Source: Otatea glauca (taxonomy: Eukaryota; Streptophyta; Magnoliopsida; Poales; Poaceae). Taken from it: a stretch of DNA of 64,000 nt. Below the pieces are notes generated by a model, which searched no databases, had not been told where the DNA came from, and was given only the letters and a program-made list of their open reading frames with translations. Both the position numbers and the translations under genes were made by a program. The DNA lies in the NCBI GenBank assembly GCA_036346275.1, contig JAYEVK010000374.1, positions 185,194 through 249,193 of the forward strand, in the 5' to 3' direction. Shown here piece after piece: positions 31,968-46,190 of this stretch; positions within the stretch are counted from its first letter, which is position 1; every line of letters begins with the position of its first letter.

Positions 31968-34900
31968 TGTGAGACCCCGTTTTTGCAAACAGGAACCTCC
32001 ATGTGATTACTGTACTAGTCCCATGATCAGTGGCTAGCACTCACATGTTTACAACATTCATATCACATCCACAAGATAAATATTAGACGGGCATATATTA
32101 CAAGCAGTAATAATTATACAGAGATAAATTTTACAACAGCGGAAAATAGAGGAATTAAAAACTCCAAAAGCCACGTGGTTTGCCCGCTAACCCTCAGGCA
32201 ACCGACTTGGCAAACCTAGGGAAACTCATCGTCAAAAGTTCCGCACCTGCGTGAAAGTAAAAGTCGTCGGGCGCCGCGAGCCGTCTTACGAGACAAAGAT
32301 GCAAGATTGAGTACTTTGGTACTCAAAGAAGACTTATAGTGTTTGGCGATGCATTTAAATAATTATGCGAGCTAATCAAGGCAGTTAATGGTTATTTTGC
32401 AGTTGCATAAACATTTTAAGAATACAATATTATAAATTGAAAACACCGCATTTTCCAATGAGCATTTGAAACATAAAGCGATAAGCAAAAATCCAAGTCC
32501 TTCAACCCAGTCTACCCGACTGCATAGATCCCCGGAGTCTGTCCTTTGACCCAAAAAGCTAGGTGCAAAATGGTTTCCTTTTCAAACCCAGTTTTTCCAG
32601 AAAAGTACCAAAACATTCTAACATTGGAATGACTTCACCAAGCGTCCATAACCGTGGACACGGCTAATCGATTAGATTTACACTCTGCAGAGGTGTACAA
32701 CTTTACCCACAAGGAATGATCAACCTCTTTTGCCGTGCCAACTTACACACTTCCTTTGGTGTGTCGGCAAGGAGATCATCTGAGCCGTTACATTATTTAG
32801 ATGTGGCTTTGAACCAGCCGGGACGTTTGACCTCGCCATGAAAACAGAAACACTCACCCAAGACGTGGGTCCTTTCACGTTTCACCCAACACCACGTTTC
32901 TATTCACGGCCAGGCGTACACCGTTGCATTGGTATATAGAAACCCCTACAGACAAACCGAAGCGGGATGCACATGCAATACTCCGCCTTCCTTAGATGCA
33001 AAGCCACACCTAAACAACTTAATAGGCTAAGACTGTCCCATACCACCCTCGTGGTTGTACGAAATTCTTGGATCTATAGCGTCCCATTGCTCGGTCCTTA
33101 ATCCGACACGGGCGATACTCCACCCTAACTACGTGCAAATCCCTCTGCACCTCCGGCTATTGCCAATAATCGCCCGCATCAAAACCATAGTTTTATTTTG
33201 GGTTTTTAATCAAAGTACCAGCAACATTTCCCAAATGAGGATCATACATTTGTTGAAAAGATTGAAAGTACGATCTCTGACTTTGAGCAGATGTTCTATA
33301 CCCGGTTATACCCAAAATGACATTAAGCATGTCTAGTTTTCCAACTAAGGCTTACAAGGTTCACATGTTCATACTGATTGAGGCAAACCATAATTTACAG
33401 GACTAACTACTTTCTAACCCAAATTAGCATTTTTAGGGAGAACTATCCGGATGCATTGTACATAAGCAAAAACAACATAATGTAGGTAAATTATTAGGCT
33501 CGACATGTTCAAGGAGATGCTTGCCTTGCAGCTCGCTGTCTAACTCAGGATCTGGATCGGCGATGACGTCGTCTTCCTCTTCGAGGTCGTCGGACTCTAC
33601 ACGACGATCAAGCGGAAGAATAGTAAATATCCAAATTCAGAAAAGGGCGAAAAGAAGACAGACAGTAAGTCAAATAAAGAAAAAGCTGCAGAAAGCAGGT
33701 TATCCTTTTGAGGATTAAAAATATGATTTTTAAGATTTCACGAAGTAAATAATTGTACATCCGAACGTTAATACTTTTGTGAAAAGATCAACATGGTTTC
33801 TTTTACTGATTAATTGCTTGGGATTTACGAATTCAAGAGGCTAAAATTGTGAATTCTAGTATTTATGACTTGAATTATAGATGCTAAAATTATTTGAATT
33901 AAAAGAATTAGACACTAATTAAGGGTTACGCTAAACACTTAATCCTAAGTGATTTGCATAGGAAAGGTTTTAAATAATTTATAACTGGTAGCTAGCTAAT
34001 TAGATTTATACTTGATTTTTGAGAAGGTTCTGGTGATACAAATTTATTAACTACAAATTCTTTATCAAGCTAAGTTGTTAGGTTGTTTATGGCTTGAATC
34101 AAATAAACTAGATTCTAGCTATTTAACCTACAAAGCACATATATATACATATATATGCGTGAGAGTGCATTTGGCACAAAAATGATTACATGCTTTAGAG
34201 TTAATTCAACCCAAAATTCCTACTTAATCAAACTTAACTATGCTACTGCCATCCTGCTATTTATAATTAAACTTTTGTTCCTTTTATATTTCTTTTAATC
34301 TTAGTATACATATTTGAATTGCTAGTGTATTGGAAACAAGGCCTAAATAAAAGTAATTCATATAAGCATGAAAATTAAATATCCTTATATATCGGGTTCT
34401 GGTAATATAAGGATTCTAGAAAAATTAGTTTCATAAATTTCCAAGTTTATTTACGAAATTTTGTATAGAGCATATCTCTAGCCTTTTAACTCAAATTTGA
34501 ATTTCAAAATTTTCCAGAGATGATCTTCAAAATATTTTTGCATATTCTGAATCTACGGAATTTTTCATGAATTTAGAAATTGGTTTCACTATTTTTGGCC
34601 GATGATTCAAAAGGTATGCACATTTGAAGTGGTTCGGTTTTTCGAAATTCAAACCGGAAATTCAAAATACGCCGCAGATTGGAAAGCGGCTTTTGATTTG
34701 CGCTACGCGGTTTGAATTTGGCTCGTGCGATCGACAAGTCAGCCCCTTTGCCAGCGATCCAGCGGCGCGATCTGCGGTACGATACCGTGGGTCGCAAGTC
34801 GGTGATCGACGACGGCGGCTACAAGACAAACACGGTCCCGACGACGGATGGGCCCTTCGTCGGCGATTAACCGGCTCAAGCGATCGCGCCATCGACTACT

Positions 34901-36695
34901 CGGACCCACCGCCGGTGACCAAACAGGCCTTTTGGTCTAAGGCTCGCCGCCGGCGAACTAACTCCGGCACGGCGAAACGGGCAGCACTATGAGCATCAGT
35001 GCGCAAAGGCGCATCTAGTGGTGGTGCCCATTCGGCCGGAGGTGGCCAGGAGATGGGTCTCCACCGTGGGGGTGCGGCGGCGCTAATGGCCGAGCAAGCA
35101 ACGGCTCGCCGCCGGCCACCTTTCCACCGGGCAAAAGTTCCTAGAGTATCAGTGCAACCTAAGGTTTCTATTTCACCTGCTAGAGTGACCGGAGAGTCGC
35201 CGAAGATGGCTGTCCACTGTCGCCGGCCGAAAGGAAGAAGAACGACGGAGGAGATGAACTGCAGGCGAGAAGAAGTGAAAGTAAAGATTGATCAGCAAGC
35301 TATGAGGTGCAGCGAAGCTTAAGAACTGAAAAACCCGAAAGATTGTTGCCGATTTGGCTCACTTCACCGTTTTCCCCCTTTTCTCAGGTGTTCGGCGAGA
35401 ATGGCGAAAAGATGGGCGATTGCTCGGGTGCTCAGCTCAGGGAATGAGTGAAGAAATGGGAGCCTCAGTGCGACGCCCACACGGTATTTATAGCCTAGAA
35501 AAGCAGTGGCTCCAGTGTTTGAATCGGAGAGGAGGCAAGTGACCGCGCGGTTCGACCGCTCGGCGAGGTGGCGCGAGATCTTTCCGGCGCGAGACAGCAG
35601 AGCATGGGCGAGGTGTGGCGTGGGCAGGCTGAGGACGAGCCGAGGTGACTCGCGGGCGTGGGCTCGGCGGGTTTCGCGCTGAGACACGGAGGGAAGCCGG
35701 CGAAGTCTCGCGAGGCATCGGGCTCTCCTCGGGCGAGAGGGGAAAAGGGGCGAGGGCAGTGGAGAGGGAGCTGACAGGTGGGTCCGGTCCCACCGGGCAG
35801 CGAGAGGAAAACGTCCACGCTGCTTGCCAGCTCACCAAGTCACTGCTGTGCCCGGGCCCGCGTGTCAGCGAGTGGAGATGAGCTACGGGATAACTCTGGC
35901 CGGGACAGCTCCCATGTGGGCATTAAAACCACCATCAAATCACTTTGAAAATTTCTCAAACTTTTTTACTGTGTTTATCTGGTAGTCCTCGGCTTCCAGT
36001 TAAATTTTCAGAGTAAAATACATTATGGTTATTTTATAACAATTCTGACACTGTGGACTGGTACAGAAATTGTATTTCGGTATTCTATTTATTTGAAGGT
36101 GTAAAATTGATTAATTATTTTACAAACTTTTTATGGAGATTCATTTTGTCATATTTATGCATCCATAAAAATTTCAAGTCAAGAACTCAGGTTAATAGTT
36201 TATAAAAATTCTGACATGAGGACTTTCTTGTTTTAATAGTCTCTGTTTTGAATTTTTAGGAGGCTTTACTGACATGATGAATTGCTGATATTTTTACCAT
36301 ATGCAACTACTGCCCTAAGGGTTCTTTGGTAATTTTTGGGGCTTCTGATCAATTTCGATTATTTTTAATTAATTCAAACTTTACTGTTTTTAGTCAAAAG
36401 AAAGAATTAAGATATTTATTTTTGCTCCAAATCAGCACTAAATATTTTTACTAAGTATTTTTACTGGTTTACCAGATTGATCATGGTCAAATGGTAATTT
36501 TTCTTATTTTTACTTTTACCTTCTCACCATTTTCCATTTAGTAATTCTATTTGTTGGACTTTTCATACTAAACACAAATCCAATAAAATCCAATAAAACC
36601 AATAACATCGAGAAAATTCAGAAATAAATATATTTGAATCCAAAATATTCATTTCCATTTTATCATATACTGTTCTTCATTTTCGGGCTGTTACA
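31968..36695 (-). mobile_element. Solo LTR, 4.7 kb, Tekay-related gypsy, TSD TAATC
   Basis: Begins TGTGAGACCCC and ends GGGCTGTTACA, with a perfect 5-bp duplication TAATC at 31963-31967 and 36696-36700. It shares its layout with the array LTRs: ACTAGTCCCATGATCAGT near the left end, a GAGTAC-N4-GTACTC hairpin at 32309-32324, CTTAATCCGACACGGGC, a GC-rich segment (34,730-35,880) and an AT-rich right end. It belongs to a diverged subfamily. A minus-strand TATA box (35485-35492) marks the probable promoter. No internal region remains. Confidence 0.9.
35485..35492 (-). promoter_or_regulatory. TATA box of the solo LTR
   Basis: Minus strand TATAAATA just before the GC-rich part of the LTR, at the same relative place as the TATA boxes of the array LTRs. 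Confidence 0.5.
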
Positions 36696-36715
36696 TAATC
36701 TGTGAGGAAGGTTTG

Positions 36716-39700
36716 TGTGAGGCCCCCATTTTTGATAAATCAATACCAAAAATGGATACCATGTGCATACAGTACTAGTCCCATGATCAGTAGCTAGTAC
36801 GCACAAATACAAATTGTTATCACAGTCATACACAAACTTTATTACACAATGAAGTAAGATTACATATTATTTTACAATACCAAAAGTAAAAGCTGCGATG
36901 GAGACAACATTCGTAGTATGCCTTTTAACCCATTGTCCCACAGGCAACTGACAGGGAAAATCCTTAGAAAAAGTCATCGTTAAATTCCCCGTATCCTGCA
37001 TCAACGTAAGATTCGTCGGGGAAATCTGTCCCTTCACCTAAAAATATCAACAGTGGCAAGTTGAGTACTTACGTACTCGCAAGACTTATGCAAGACCTAA
37101 AATACATGCAGGCCATTTCAAAGAAAGGCTATTAAGGTTAATTTGCATAAAGCGATTTTTAACATGTAAATCTGAGAATAGTAGATTGTAAAACAGGATT
37201 TAAGTAAAAGCAAGTAAATTCTGAAGTAACGTAAAGTAACATCAATATTTCACAATTGCTTAGGTATAACGACCATATCCAAAATCATTCCACCAACACA
37301 AGTGGAATATTATCAACGCATGGTAGAAACCACATTTTATGAAAATAAGCAAAACAGCTAACTATGTGATGACTTTACCAAGTGTCCATGATCATGACGC
37401 GCTAATCGATTAGTTTTACACTGCAGAGGTATACTGACTTTCCCACAAGACATGGTGACTCTTTGAGCAATCGATATTTGCACACTTCCTTTGGTGTGCC
37501 GCAGAGAGTCATGTTATAATCATACATTATTTAAACCTAACTTTGCACCAAAGACGATGACGACAAACCCATTTTGTGGAGTAAGAACTCGAGCATAGAA
37601 ATGATGGAACTACCCACAATATGGCGTACATCGTTATATTGGTAGACGTTTAATCCATGATCACCTCGGTGTGGACGCCCCGTCGAGCAATTCATTAAGA
37701 AACAGCTCGTACTACTCCGCCTTCCAAGTGCAAAGCTAGTTTTAAACAACTTAATAAGTTAGAGCTGTCCCATACCAGCACTTGTGGTTGTATGAATTTT
37801 CTTGGCCTGAAAACAACTCATAGTTCGGTCCTTAATCCGACACGGGCAATAATCTCCACCCTATTCTACGTGCAAAACATGCACACACGGCTATTGCCAA
37901 TAATTGCCCGCATCTAAACCATAGTTTTATTTCCATTTTCCAACCAAAATACCAACCACAAAAATAGTCATACCCATCAAAATGTCATAACCAAGGTATT
38001 TAACCAAGTCACAGTTTTATGTTCATTATAGCTCGGCTAAGCATGTCACTAATGTGAGTAACCCAGATTGACATTAAATATTGTCTAAGCTAATCTAGGG
38101 TTTTCAAGGATCACAATTTTCTACTTATCAGGGAAATTCTATGTAGCTACAGGTACAACTACCAGTTTCCACAATATAGCTGACTTTAATAGAATAAAGT
38201 ATGCAGTACAGCAGTTAATGAAAACATTTATAAAACTGGGTTCAACATGATCAAAGGAATTTGCTTGCCTTGCTGATTTTCCTCGACTTCGAACTCCTGG
38301 TCGTCGAACGTACCGGGTTCGTCGGGTTCTACACGTCGTAAGGCGACACAGAATAAATACCAAATTTCAATGAGGCCAAAAAGAAATCAGATGGAAATAT
38401 AAAATAATTTCACCAATTCAGGAATGGCTACATGCTTTATTTATTTTTCTTTTTGCAATTTAAAGATATGATTTATTTAAGCCATTATTGCATTATTTAC
38501 TATCCATTTTATAACTTAAATTTTTCTTATAACACACCCTAAGTATTATTACAGATTCTGGTTCCTGAGATTACAAGAATTCTAATAAAATTTATTTTAC
38601 TAAATTTGGAGGTTATTTGCAAAATTTCCATGTATGACATATTCCTAACTCTTTGTTTGAAATCAAATTCAAATTTCAAATAAAATTCAATTCTGAAATA
38701 TTTTTGCATATTCTGAATCTACTGGATTTTAGATGAATTTAGAAATTTATTTCATCAAATTTTGTTAAGTGATTCAAAAGCTATGGCTAAATGAATATCT
38801 AGGTTTTGATTAAATACTAAAATCGAAAATTGCCAAAATGGAAAGTACGCTTTGCGCGAAAACGCTTTCCATTTCAGGCGAACCGCGCTTGAGGCGCCGA
38901 CAAATGGGTCCACCGTCGTCGGTCAGCCATGCAAGTGCATGGCCTTGACGACGCCTTGCTCAGCATGGATCGCTGCGCTGCGCTGGCCGACAGCGTGCGG
39001 TCCGTGATGTCACGGCGCGCACCCAACAGACTGTGGCCGACAGTCGGGCCCGCTTAGCGGTGACCTGCAGAGCAGGCCGCGGCTTCAAACTCGCCGGCGG
39101 CGCCGGAGCCGGGCGATGGAATCGATTCCACTCCGAAGCCAGCGCATCCGTGCGAACCTGAGGACGGTCGCGCGCGGTCCGAGGCGGCCGGAAGGCGGAT
39201 TCCACCGCGAGGGGCGGCGGCTCTGGCGGAGTTCGCCGACGGCGAGCAGAGCCCTCCGGTGGAATGGGTTCCACTCGAGGTTCAGGCATCGTCGCGACAC
39301 TTTGGTGGCGCGGTGGCTCGAGGGGCTCTGCAGCGGCATGCCACCCGGCGAGGGCGGCGGTAATGGCGAGCGGCGGCGATGCAAAACCAGAGATAACCAA
39401 GCTTCATTTTCACTTGGATGAGCACCTGCGCGACTCAAGGAACCAGTTCCATCAATCGCTTTGAAGAATGAATGAAGGAGGAAGGTCTCACCGCGCGTGT
39501 GGCGGCGGAAGAAAAACACGGCGGAGGAGCTCACGGGGAAGAATGAGTTTTAGCGGGCTCGGGATGGACTTGAGGAGGCACGAGGAAGCTTCAGCGAAAC
39601 AGATTGGGACGAAATGGTGGAGTGGAAAATATGGTGTTTGGCCCTCTTTGCGGTTTTCGCGGAATTGGGGACGATGACCAAAGCAACGGCGGAATGGGTT

Positions 39701-40730
39701 TCACGAGGAGCTAGCTGGGTCGGCGGCGACGCGAGGAGGGTTTTATATGGGCTCAAAGGCGGTTTGGCGCGGCGGCGCGAAGAAGCAGAGACGTCGTCTC
39801 TGCGCGAGAGAGCGGGCGAGGGGAGAAGAACGCGGCGGGTCGCTGACGCGTGGGGCGAGGTGGCAGCGACTGCTGGCTGAGCTGGCTCACGACAGCCCGG
39901 CCCACACGTCGAGAGAGAAAAGGAAGTCCGGCGAAGCCTCAGGACCGAACGGAGTTTCAACGGGGTTTTCAACGTTCAAACGGGCACGAAAATTTATGAA
40001 ATTTTTACCATAGGTCGGCAAGGATATTACCAGGCTCCTGAAAAATTTTCGACATTTTATGATGCATGATGATTTTTATAAAATTCTGACATTGCAACAG
40101 TTACTGCATTGCCTATTCTGTTTTTATTTTAATTTGCGATTTAAATGAAGTTATTATTTTACAAAACTTTTATGATGATTTAAAATGACATTATACTCCT
40201 TCTGTAAAATTACAGATTTTAATTATTATTATTTAATTTTTAAAAATTCTGACATTACTGTTTTCCAGATTATTTATTCACTGTTTTCGAATTTTTAAAA
40301 TTATAAAATGATTTAGTAAATTCTTAATGTTTTTACAGGAGGTTGATACTGTTTTGATGTCGGCAAGATAAAAATTTTGGGTCAGGATGATCTACAGATA
40401 TTTTACCAAATTGTTTTACCATTTTACCCTGAGATTTTTACCCATGATTATCTTTGATTAATTAATATTTTTATAAATCCAGGTTACCCACCGCCTTAAG
40501 CAAGCTGAGGAGCCCTCAGATATTTTTGGAAGTTTTGGTAAATTTTTGTTGGATTGACATTTTTACTTTTTACCATTTTCTATTTATTATATTCTTTATT
40601 TCACATTCTTGCATTAAAGAAAAGCCAAATAAATATTCAGAAAATCCATGAAATTCAGAAATTTCGAAAATAATACACAAAAGATTTTTATTTCATTTTA
40701 TTTATTATTTTGATTTTTGAGGCTGTTCTG
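36716..40730 (-). repeat. Array LTR 1 (3' LTR of copy A)
   Basis: 4,015 bp, starting TGTGAGGCCCCC and ending near GAGGCTGTT. It contains the hairpin GAGTAC-TTAC-GTACTC at 37063-37078 and a GC-rich transcribed segment at 38,880-39,990. The minus-strand TATA (39741-39747) puts U3 at about 39.75-40.73 kb and R/U5 below it. Confidence 0.85.
39741..39747 (-). promoter_or_regulatory. TATA box of LTR 1
   Basis: Minus strand TATAAAA. Homologous TATA boxes occur in LTR 2 (47437-47444) and LTR 3 (57243-57250). Confidence 0.5.
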
Positions 40731-40744
40731 AGATCTACCTTCCA

Positions 40745-43700
40745 TGTAAATCTCGTCCCTAGATTTGGAGATGACTAGAAGAAATTGGGGAACTCTTGGC
40801 GAAGGTGATCTTCTCTTTACCAGGTGGCCGTCTTGATATGATTGCTCCATTGAACCTTCAACATCTTGATGATTTTAGTTCTTGTCTGGCGCCGGCTTCT
40901 TCCAAGATCTGATTTGGATGCTCCGATATGACAGATCTGGTGAAGATCTATCCCTTCAAATCCGAGTCGGAGGAACACGGAGACATTTCTTAAGCTGAGA
41001 TACATGGAAGACGTTATGAACGTCAGATAGTTGAGGTGGCAATTCTAACTGATATGCCATCTCACCCATCTTTCCAATGATCTGAAACGGTCCAATGAAT
41101 CGAGGAGCCAACTTCCCACGGACTTGAAATCGACGAATTCCACGAAGAGGCGAGACTTTGAGATAGACATGGTCACCAATTTCGAAACTGAGTTCACGAC
41201 GACGATTGTCGGCGTAACTCTTCTGACGAGACTGAGCCTCTTTCAGTCGACTTCTAATCATGTCCACCTGCTCTTGAGCTTCTTGAATAAGATCTGGGCC
41301 GAAGAATTTTCTTTCTCCAACCTCGGACGAGTAAAAGAGGGTTCGACATTTTCTTCCATCTGATGCTTCAAAAGGCGATACTTGCGATGGATTGAAATCG
41401 TTATTATAAGAGAATTCGCGAAGGCCAAACTTTTCTCCCAATTAGAGCCGTATGACAAAGACACGGGCTCTTAACATGTCTTCAAAATCGATTGGTCCTT
41501 TCCGTTTGTCCATCCATTCGAGGATGATAAGTCAGATCAAATTCACTTAGTACCCGTAAGACGGTGCAAACTTTCCGTAAAGCGAAGTAAACCGGGAACC
41601 TCGATCGAAACAATTGTCTTGGGACGCCATGAAGGCGGACAATATTCTCGGATACAACTCGGCAAGCTTATCTCCGAATGAGTAGTCTTGGCCGGAATAA
41701 AGTGAGCCACTTTAGTCGACGATCAACGATTACCGTGATGGAATCATGCCCTTTTCGGTTCTTGGCAAACCGATAATAAAATCCATCTTGACGTCTTCCC
41801 ACTTCCACTCTGGAATCTTTAAAGGCTGCGAAGTCTGCGGGGACGTTGATGCTCGGCTTTGACACGACACACATCACAGATTGCAACATATGCAATGACA
41901 TCCTTTTTCAAACCGGCCACCAATATTCCGTCGAAGGTCTTGATACATCTTTGTACTCCGGGGTGAATTGAGAGGGAGACTCATGGGCTTCTTTAAGGAT
42001 TAACTCTTTTAATTCGGATCATCGGGAACATATATTCGATTTTGAACATAAGCACTTCATCCGAACTTTCACGAATTTAGATTCCTTTCCTTGCTTCAAC
42101 TCTTCACGGATTTTAATAATGGCTTCATCTTTGAGGTGAGCAGATTTAATCTGGGATTTAAGGGTTGGTTGCACCACTAGGCGGCCAAATAACCTTTTCG
42201 ACAACTCCCAAATTAAGCTTTTGGAAATCTTTTACGGATCGAATTGATCGGTCAAAGATGAAACAGAAAGGCAATGAAGTTTTCGCTCGAGCATCGGCAC
42301 GACATTGGCTTTACCAGGATGGTATTGAATACTAAGGTCGTAATCTTTTATCAACTCTAGCCACCTTCGTTGTCTTAAATTTAGATCAGTGGGTGAAGAA
42401 ATATTTCGACTCTTATGATCGTGAATACACCGCATTTGTTTCCAATCGGTAATGGCGCCAAATTTTTAAAGCGTGCACTACCGCAGCTAATTCCGATCAT
42501 GAGTCGGATAATTGAGCTCATGAGGTCGCAATCGCGAGAAGCGTAAGCTACGACTTTTCCTTCTTGCATAAGCACACACCCAAGCCCATTCTTTGAAGCA
42601 TCACAATAAACATCAAAGCTTTTATGGACATCGGGTAACACTAGCACAGAGTCGTTGTTAACCTTTTCTTTAATTCCAAAGCTTCCTTCGCATTCAGTGT
42701 CCACTCAAACTTCTTTTCTTTCTTGAGAAGTGGGTCAAAGGGCGAGCGATTTTAGAAAAGTTCTCGATAAAGCGGCGATAATATCCCGCGCATCGAGAAA
42801 ACTTGAATTTTCTGAGCGGATTGAGGAGCTTCGGTCTAAAACAGCCTTGACTTTCTTGGGATCAGCGGAAATACCACCTTTAGAAAGAATATGACCAAGG
42901 AAAGCAACTTCTTTTAGCCAAAATTCGCACTTCTCGAATTTGGCATAAAGCTTATGCTCTCGAAGCTTTTCAAGAACCTTACGCAAATGATGCGCATGAT
43001 CTTCTTGGATTTTGAATAGACGAGGATATCGTCAATAAACACCACTATTGAACTTATCTAAATACTCCATGAAGACTTTATTCATGAGACACATGAAATT
43101 AGCAGGAGCATTTGTAAGTCAGAAAGACATCACAAGATATTCATATAAACCATAACGAGTGGTGAAAGCGGTTTTAGGAATATCTTACAGTCGATCTTCA
43201 ATCGATAGTACCCATGTCTTAAATCAATTTTGAAAAGATTTGGGCACCGGTCAATTGATCGAACAGATCATCGATACGAGGCAAAGGATATTTATTCTTA
43301 ATTGTGACATCATTCAATGCACGATAGTCCACGCACATGCGTATTCCACCGTCATTTTTAGGCACAAAAAGAACTGGACTACCCCAAGGAGAAGAGCTAG
43401 GTCGAATAAAGCCTTTTCTTAACTGCTCTTGAATTTGATTCTTTAGTTCAACTAACTCATCTAGGGGCATTCGATAAGGACGCTTGGATATAGGCGCTGT
43501 CCCAGGGACAAGATTTATGACAAATTCTAGGTCCCTATCCGGAGGTAGGCCTGGCAACTCATCTGGAAAAACATCAGGAAATTCGGAAACAATTGGAATC
43601 TGGCTAAGATCTTTTATTATGGCTGAACAAAGAGAAGCTTGAGAGTTTGAAGAACTTTGGATGGAAGAAAATAAATGGAATTCCTTCAAGGCTAACCAAA

Positions 43701-45240
43701 GAAATGGATCGATTGGCACGATCTATGCACCTTTAAACTTAGACAACCAATCCATACCAAGGATTACTTCTAACCTAAGGTTTCTATAAGGATAAGGTCG
43801 ACATGAAACATAACTCCATTTATTTCAATGCTAACCTTAGGACAAAACTTAATTGAATTCATGGTGAACCCGAGAATAAATTATCATTTTGGCGAGAGGA
43901 GATCAATTTCTAAATTATTACGGTCAACAAATTTCTTAGAAATAAGCGAGTGCGATGCTCCGAATCAAACAATACCAAAGTAGGTACCGAGTGCACAGAA
44001 ACATACCCAAGATACCACATCCGGCGCCGCTTGCTTCTTGGCGGTCACATGATGAAGGCGACCGCTACTCAGATCGCGATTAAGAGTCGCAGCGAGCTTG
44101 ACAACTGAGAATTCCGGCTCCGAAGGTCGACACTGGGGTCTCTGAACTCCCTGCGACGACTGCTGACCTGACGCTTGACCTCTTTTAGGGCAGGCATTTG
44201 CATAATGCCCACGCTCTTTACAATGATAGCAGGTCACACCAGCTGCTTGATTCTGAACTCCAGAAGTCTTCCCTTCGTTGCCGCTCGAGGGACGAACGGA
44301 AGGCTGCTGGGGCCGGGGTGCCTGACCTTGACGCCTCTGCTGCTGCGACGAGGTGGAGGTCGAACATTGGTCGGTGACCAACCGCAGCCTCGGCAAATTC
44401 CGGTGGCGACTTTTCCGCCATCCACTTCCTCTTCGACTTTCCATAACATCACGTGAACTATACTCGGCAATTATAGCCTTATTCACGAGTGATTGGAAAT
44501 CATAGAAGTCGTGAATGGCAAGAAGATGCTTAACTTCATTGTTCAGATTGTCCCGGAAATGCTCAATTTTCCGGGCTTCTGAACTGACTTCTGATGGCGC
44601 ATAGCGAGCAAGGTAATTAAAGCGGTGAAGATATTCCATTACGGACATATTTCCTTGACGCAGTCAAGAAATTCCGCCTTTTAAATTCACCAAGCTCGAG
44701 GAAAATGCGTCTTCCTAAAGGCTTCTTGAAAACATCCCAAGTAATCTCTTGACCTTGGGGCCTTGCCGCTTGAAAATTTTCCCACCAAGCTGCAGCTCCA
44801 CGGAGTTGGTACGACGATAAAGGACCTTCTCTTGATCATTGCATTGAGCAATGGCCAACTTACTTCAATAGCTCGTAACCAATCATCAGCGTCCAGGGGA
44901 TCTGATGAAGAAGAAAAGGTTGGAGGCCGAGTCTTCAAGAATTCTCCCAACTTGGACTGATGAGGGGTTTCACCAAAACCAGGCCTAGAACTTGAAGCAC
45001 CAAGGTTATTCACACCTTGCACCAAGCTAAGAAACAGGTATTCGTCTGGCGACCCTGTTCTATCATCGCAAGCACTTGAGCCATGGTTGGCAGCCCTGGC
45101 AACTGTCCCTCTGGAACTTCTTCATCTTGAACTTGAGGAGGCGGCGAATCCCGACGGCTTGAACGACGCAACGAAGATCCTCGAATTGCCGATGGATGGA
45201 CTGGATTAAATTTGGTTTGGGAGTGGCGAAGTCACTCACG
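40745..45240 (-). pseudogene. Gag-pol polyprotein, Tekay copy A (many frameshifts)
   Basis: Minus-strand domains from high to low coordinates. Gag (about 45240-44100) has FLKTRPPTFSSSSDPLDADDW near 44900 and a CCHC knuckle CYHCKERGHYANAC at about 44231-44190. Protease is broken (about 43990-43700). RT (43560-43000) has RMPLDELVELKNQIQEQL, DYRALNDVTIKNKYPLPRI and the active-site variant FIDD at about 43040. RNase H has DVYCDAS near 42600. Integrase with VIVDRRLKWLTLF lies near 41700, and its C-terminal part (GDHVYLKVSPLRG) at about 41200. The chromodomain remnant KVQWSNH is near 40850. Frameshifts split it into at least eight pieces. The purine-rich PPT-like sequence GGAAGGTAGA lies next to LTR 1. 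Confidence 0.85.
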
Positions 45241-45579
45241 TGAGGTGAGTTTCCGGTCTCCTCACTCCCCGAATCTCATCCGGAGATCGGGTAGTGAGCA
45301 TCCGGAACAAGGTTATTAATGAATTAACGAGATAAGATCGATTTAATTTTAATCTTAATTGTTACCAAATGTTTTAAAAGCATAGCTTAATTATTATTAT
45401 TATGGATCACAGCGTCGTAAAAATATTAACTACAAGTTAAATATTTACGAGTAGGAACCAAAAGCACACAAAACAATATAAAGCAAGAACTTTATTTCAA
45501 CTTCATAATATTCACAACCAAAACATAGCATTTATTTTTGACGTTACTACATAAAAGGGCACAACCAAAACTTCCTCTA

Positions 45580-46190
45580 ATACTACTCATTATCTAGCAA
45601 CTCACGGATTGCTACTATCCCTACGACTAGAACTCTCGGCATCGGGAGGATAAGGGTCTCGACAATGATGCTCCTGCGGCCTCGAGGCGCCGCGGAGGAA
45701 AACTATGGGGTCTACGGATGCTCGGCAACCTAGGGCGACTCCTATCATCGACATCCTCCTGGCGACACCTAGGTGGTCTTGGGGTGTCGTCGGGCGCAGT
45801 GTCTGAGGAATTGCCCTGAGGCGAGCGAGGACAATACCTCTGGCGACACGGGCGATGGCATTCTCTAGGAATGCTATCTACGACGCGCATCCTCAGATTC
45901 GATTCTTGCTGGCGGCAACATCGTCGAGGCATTTATGAATTCCACTTGGTTACGTAAAGTGGGATTTTGTAACCCGATGGCATCCATATAGCTATTCTCC
46001 CACTTGGTGGCCTAGATGGAATCCTCCTATATACCTTTGCCGATTCGGGTAAAATGTGGCGCAAATCGACAACGGCCATATAGGCGGCTTCACTCATGGC
46101 CATCATGAGAGAAGATCGGGACCTCAAAAGACAAAAACTCTTCATCGTCCTCATCTCGGGTAGGGATATCCACCTAGCTATGTATTCCAT
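45580..46190 (-). pseudogene. Accessory ORF upstream of gag, copy A
   Basis: Reading leftward between the primer-binding site and gag: DEDDEEFLSFEVP, SLMMAMSEAAYMAVVDLRH, VYRRIPSRPPSG, then after frameshifts QEDVDDRSRPRLPSI-type sequence. The same protein, in better condition in places, is encoded at 53270-53890 in copy B. It is not gag and has no domain I recognise. Confidence 0.55.

Noticed and set aside
34573..35881. Open frames of 70-120 codons in the solo LTR
   Set aside because: GC-rich R/U5 and U3 sequence of the LTR, with no protein family and no consistent frame.
38960..39990. Several GC-rich open frames of 70-149 codons on both strands
   Set aside because: They lie inside array LTR 1, overlap one another and show no domain. 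The homologous part of LTR 3 does not conserve the frames.
41124..41363. Plus-strand frames in the Tekay polyprotein regions
   Set aside because: Antisense shadows of integrase, RT and gag.
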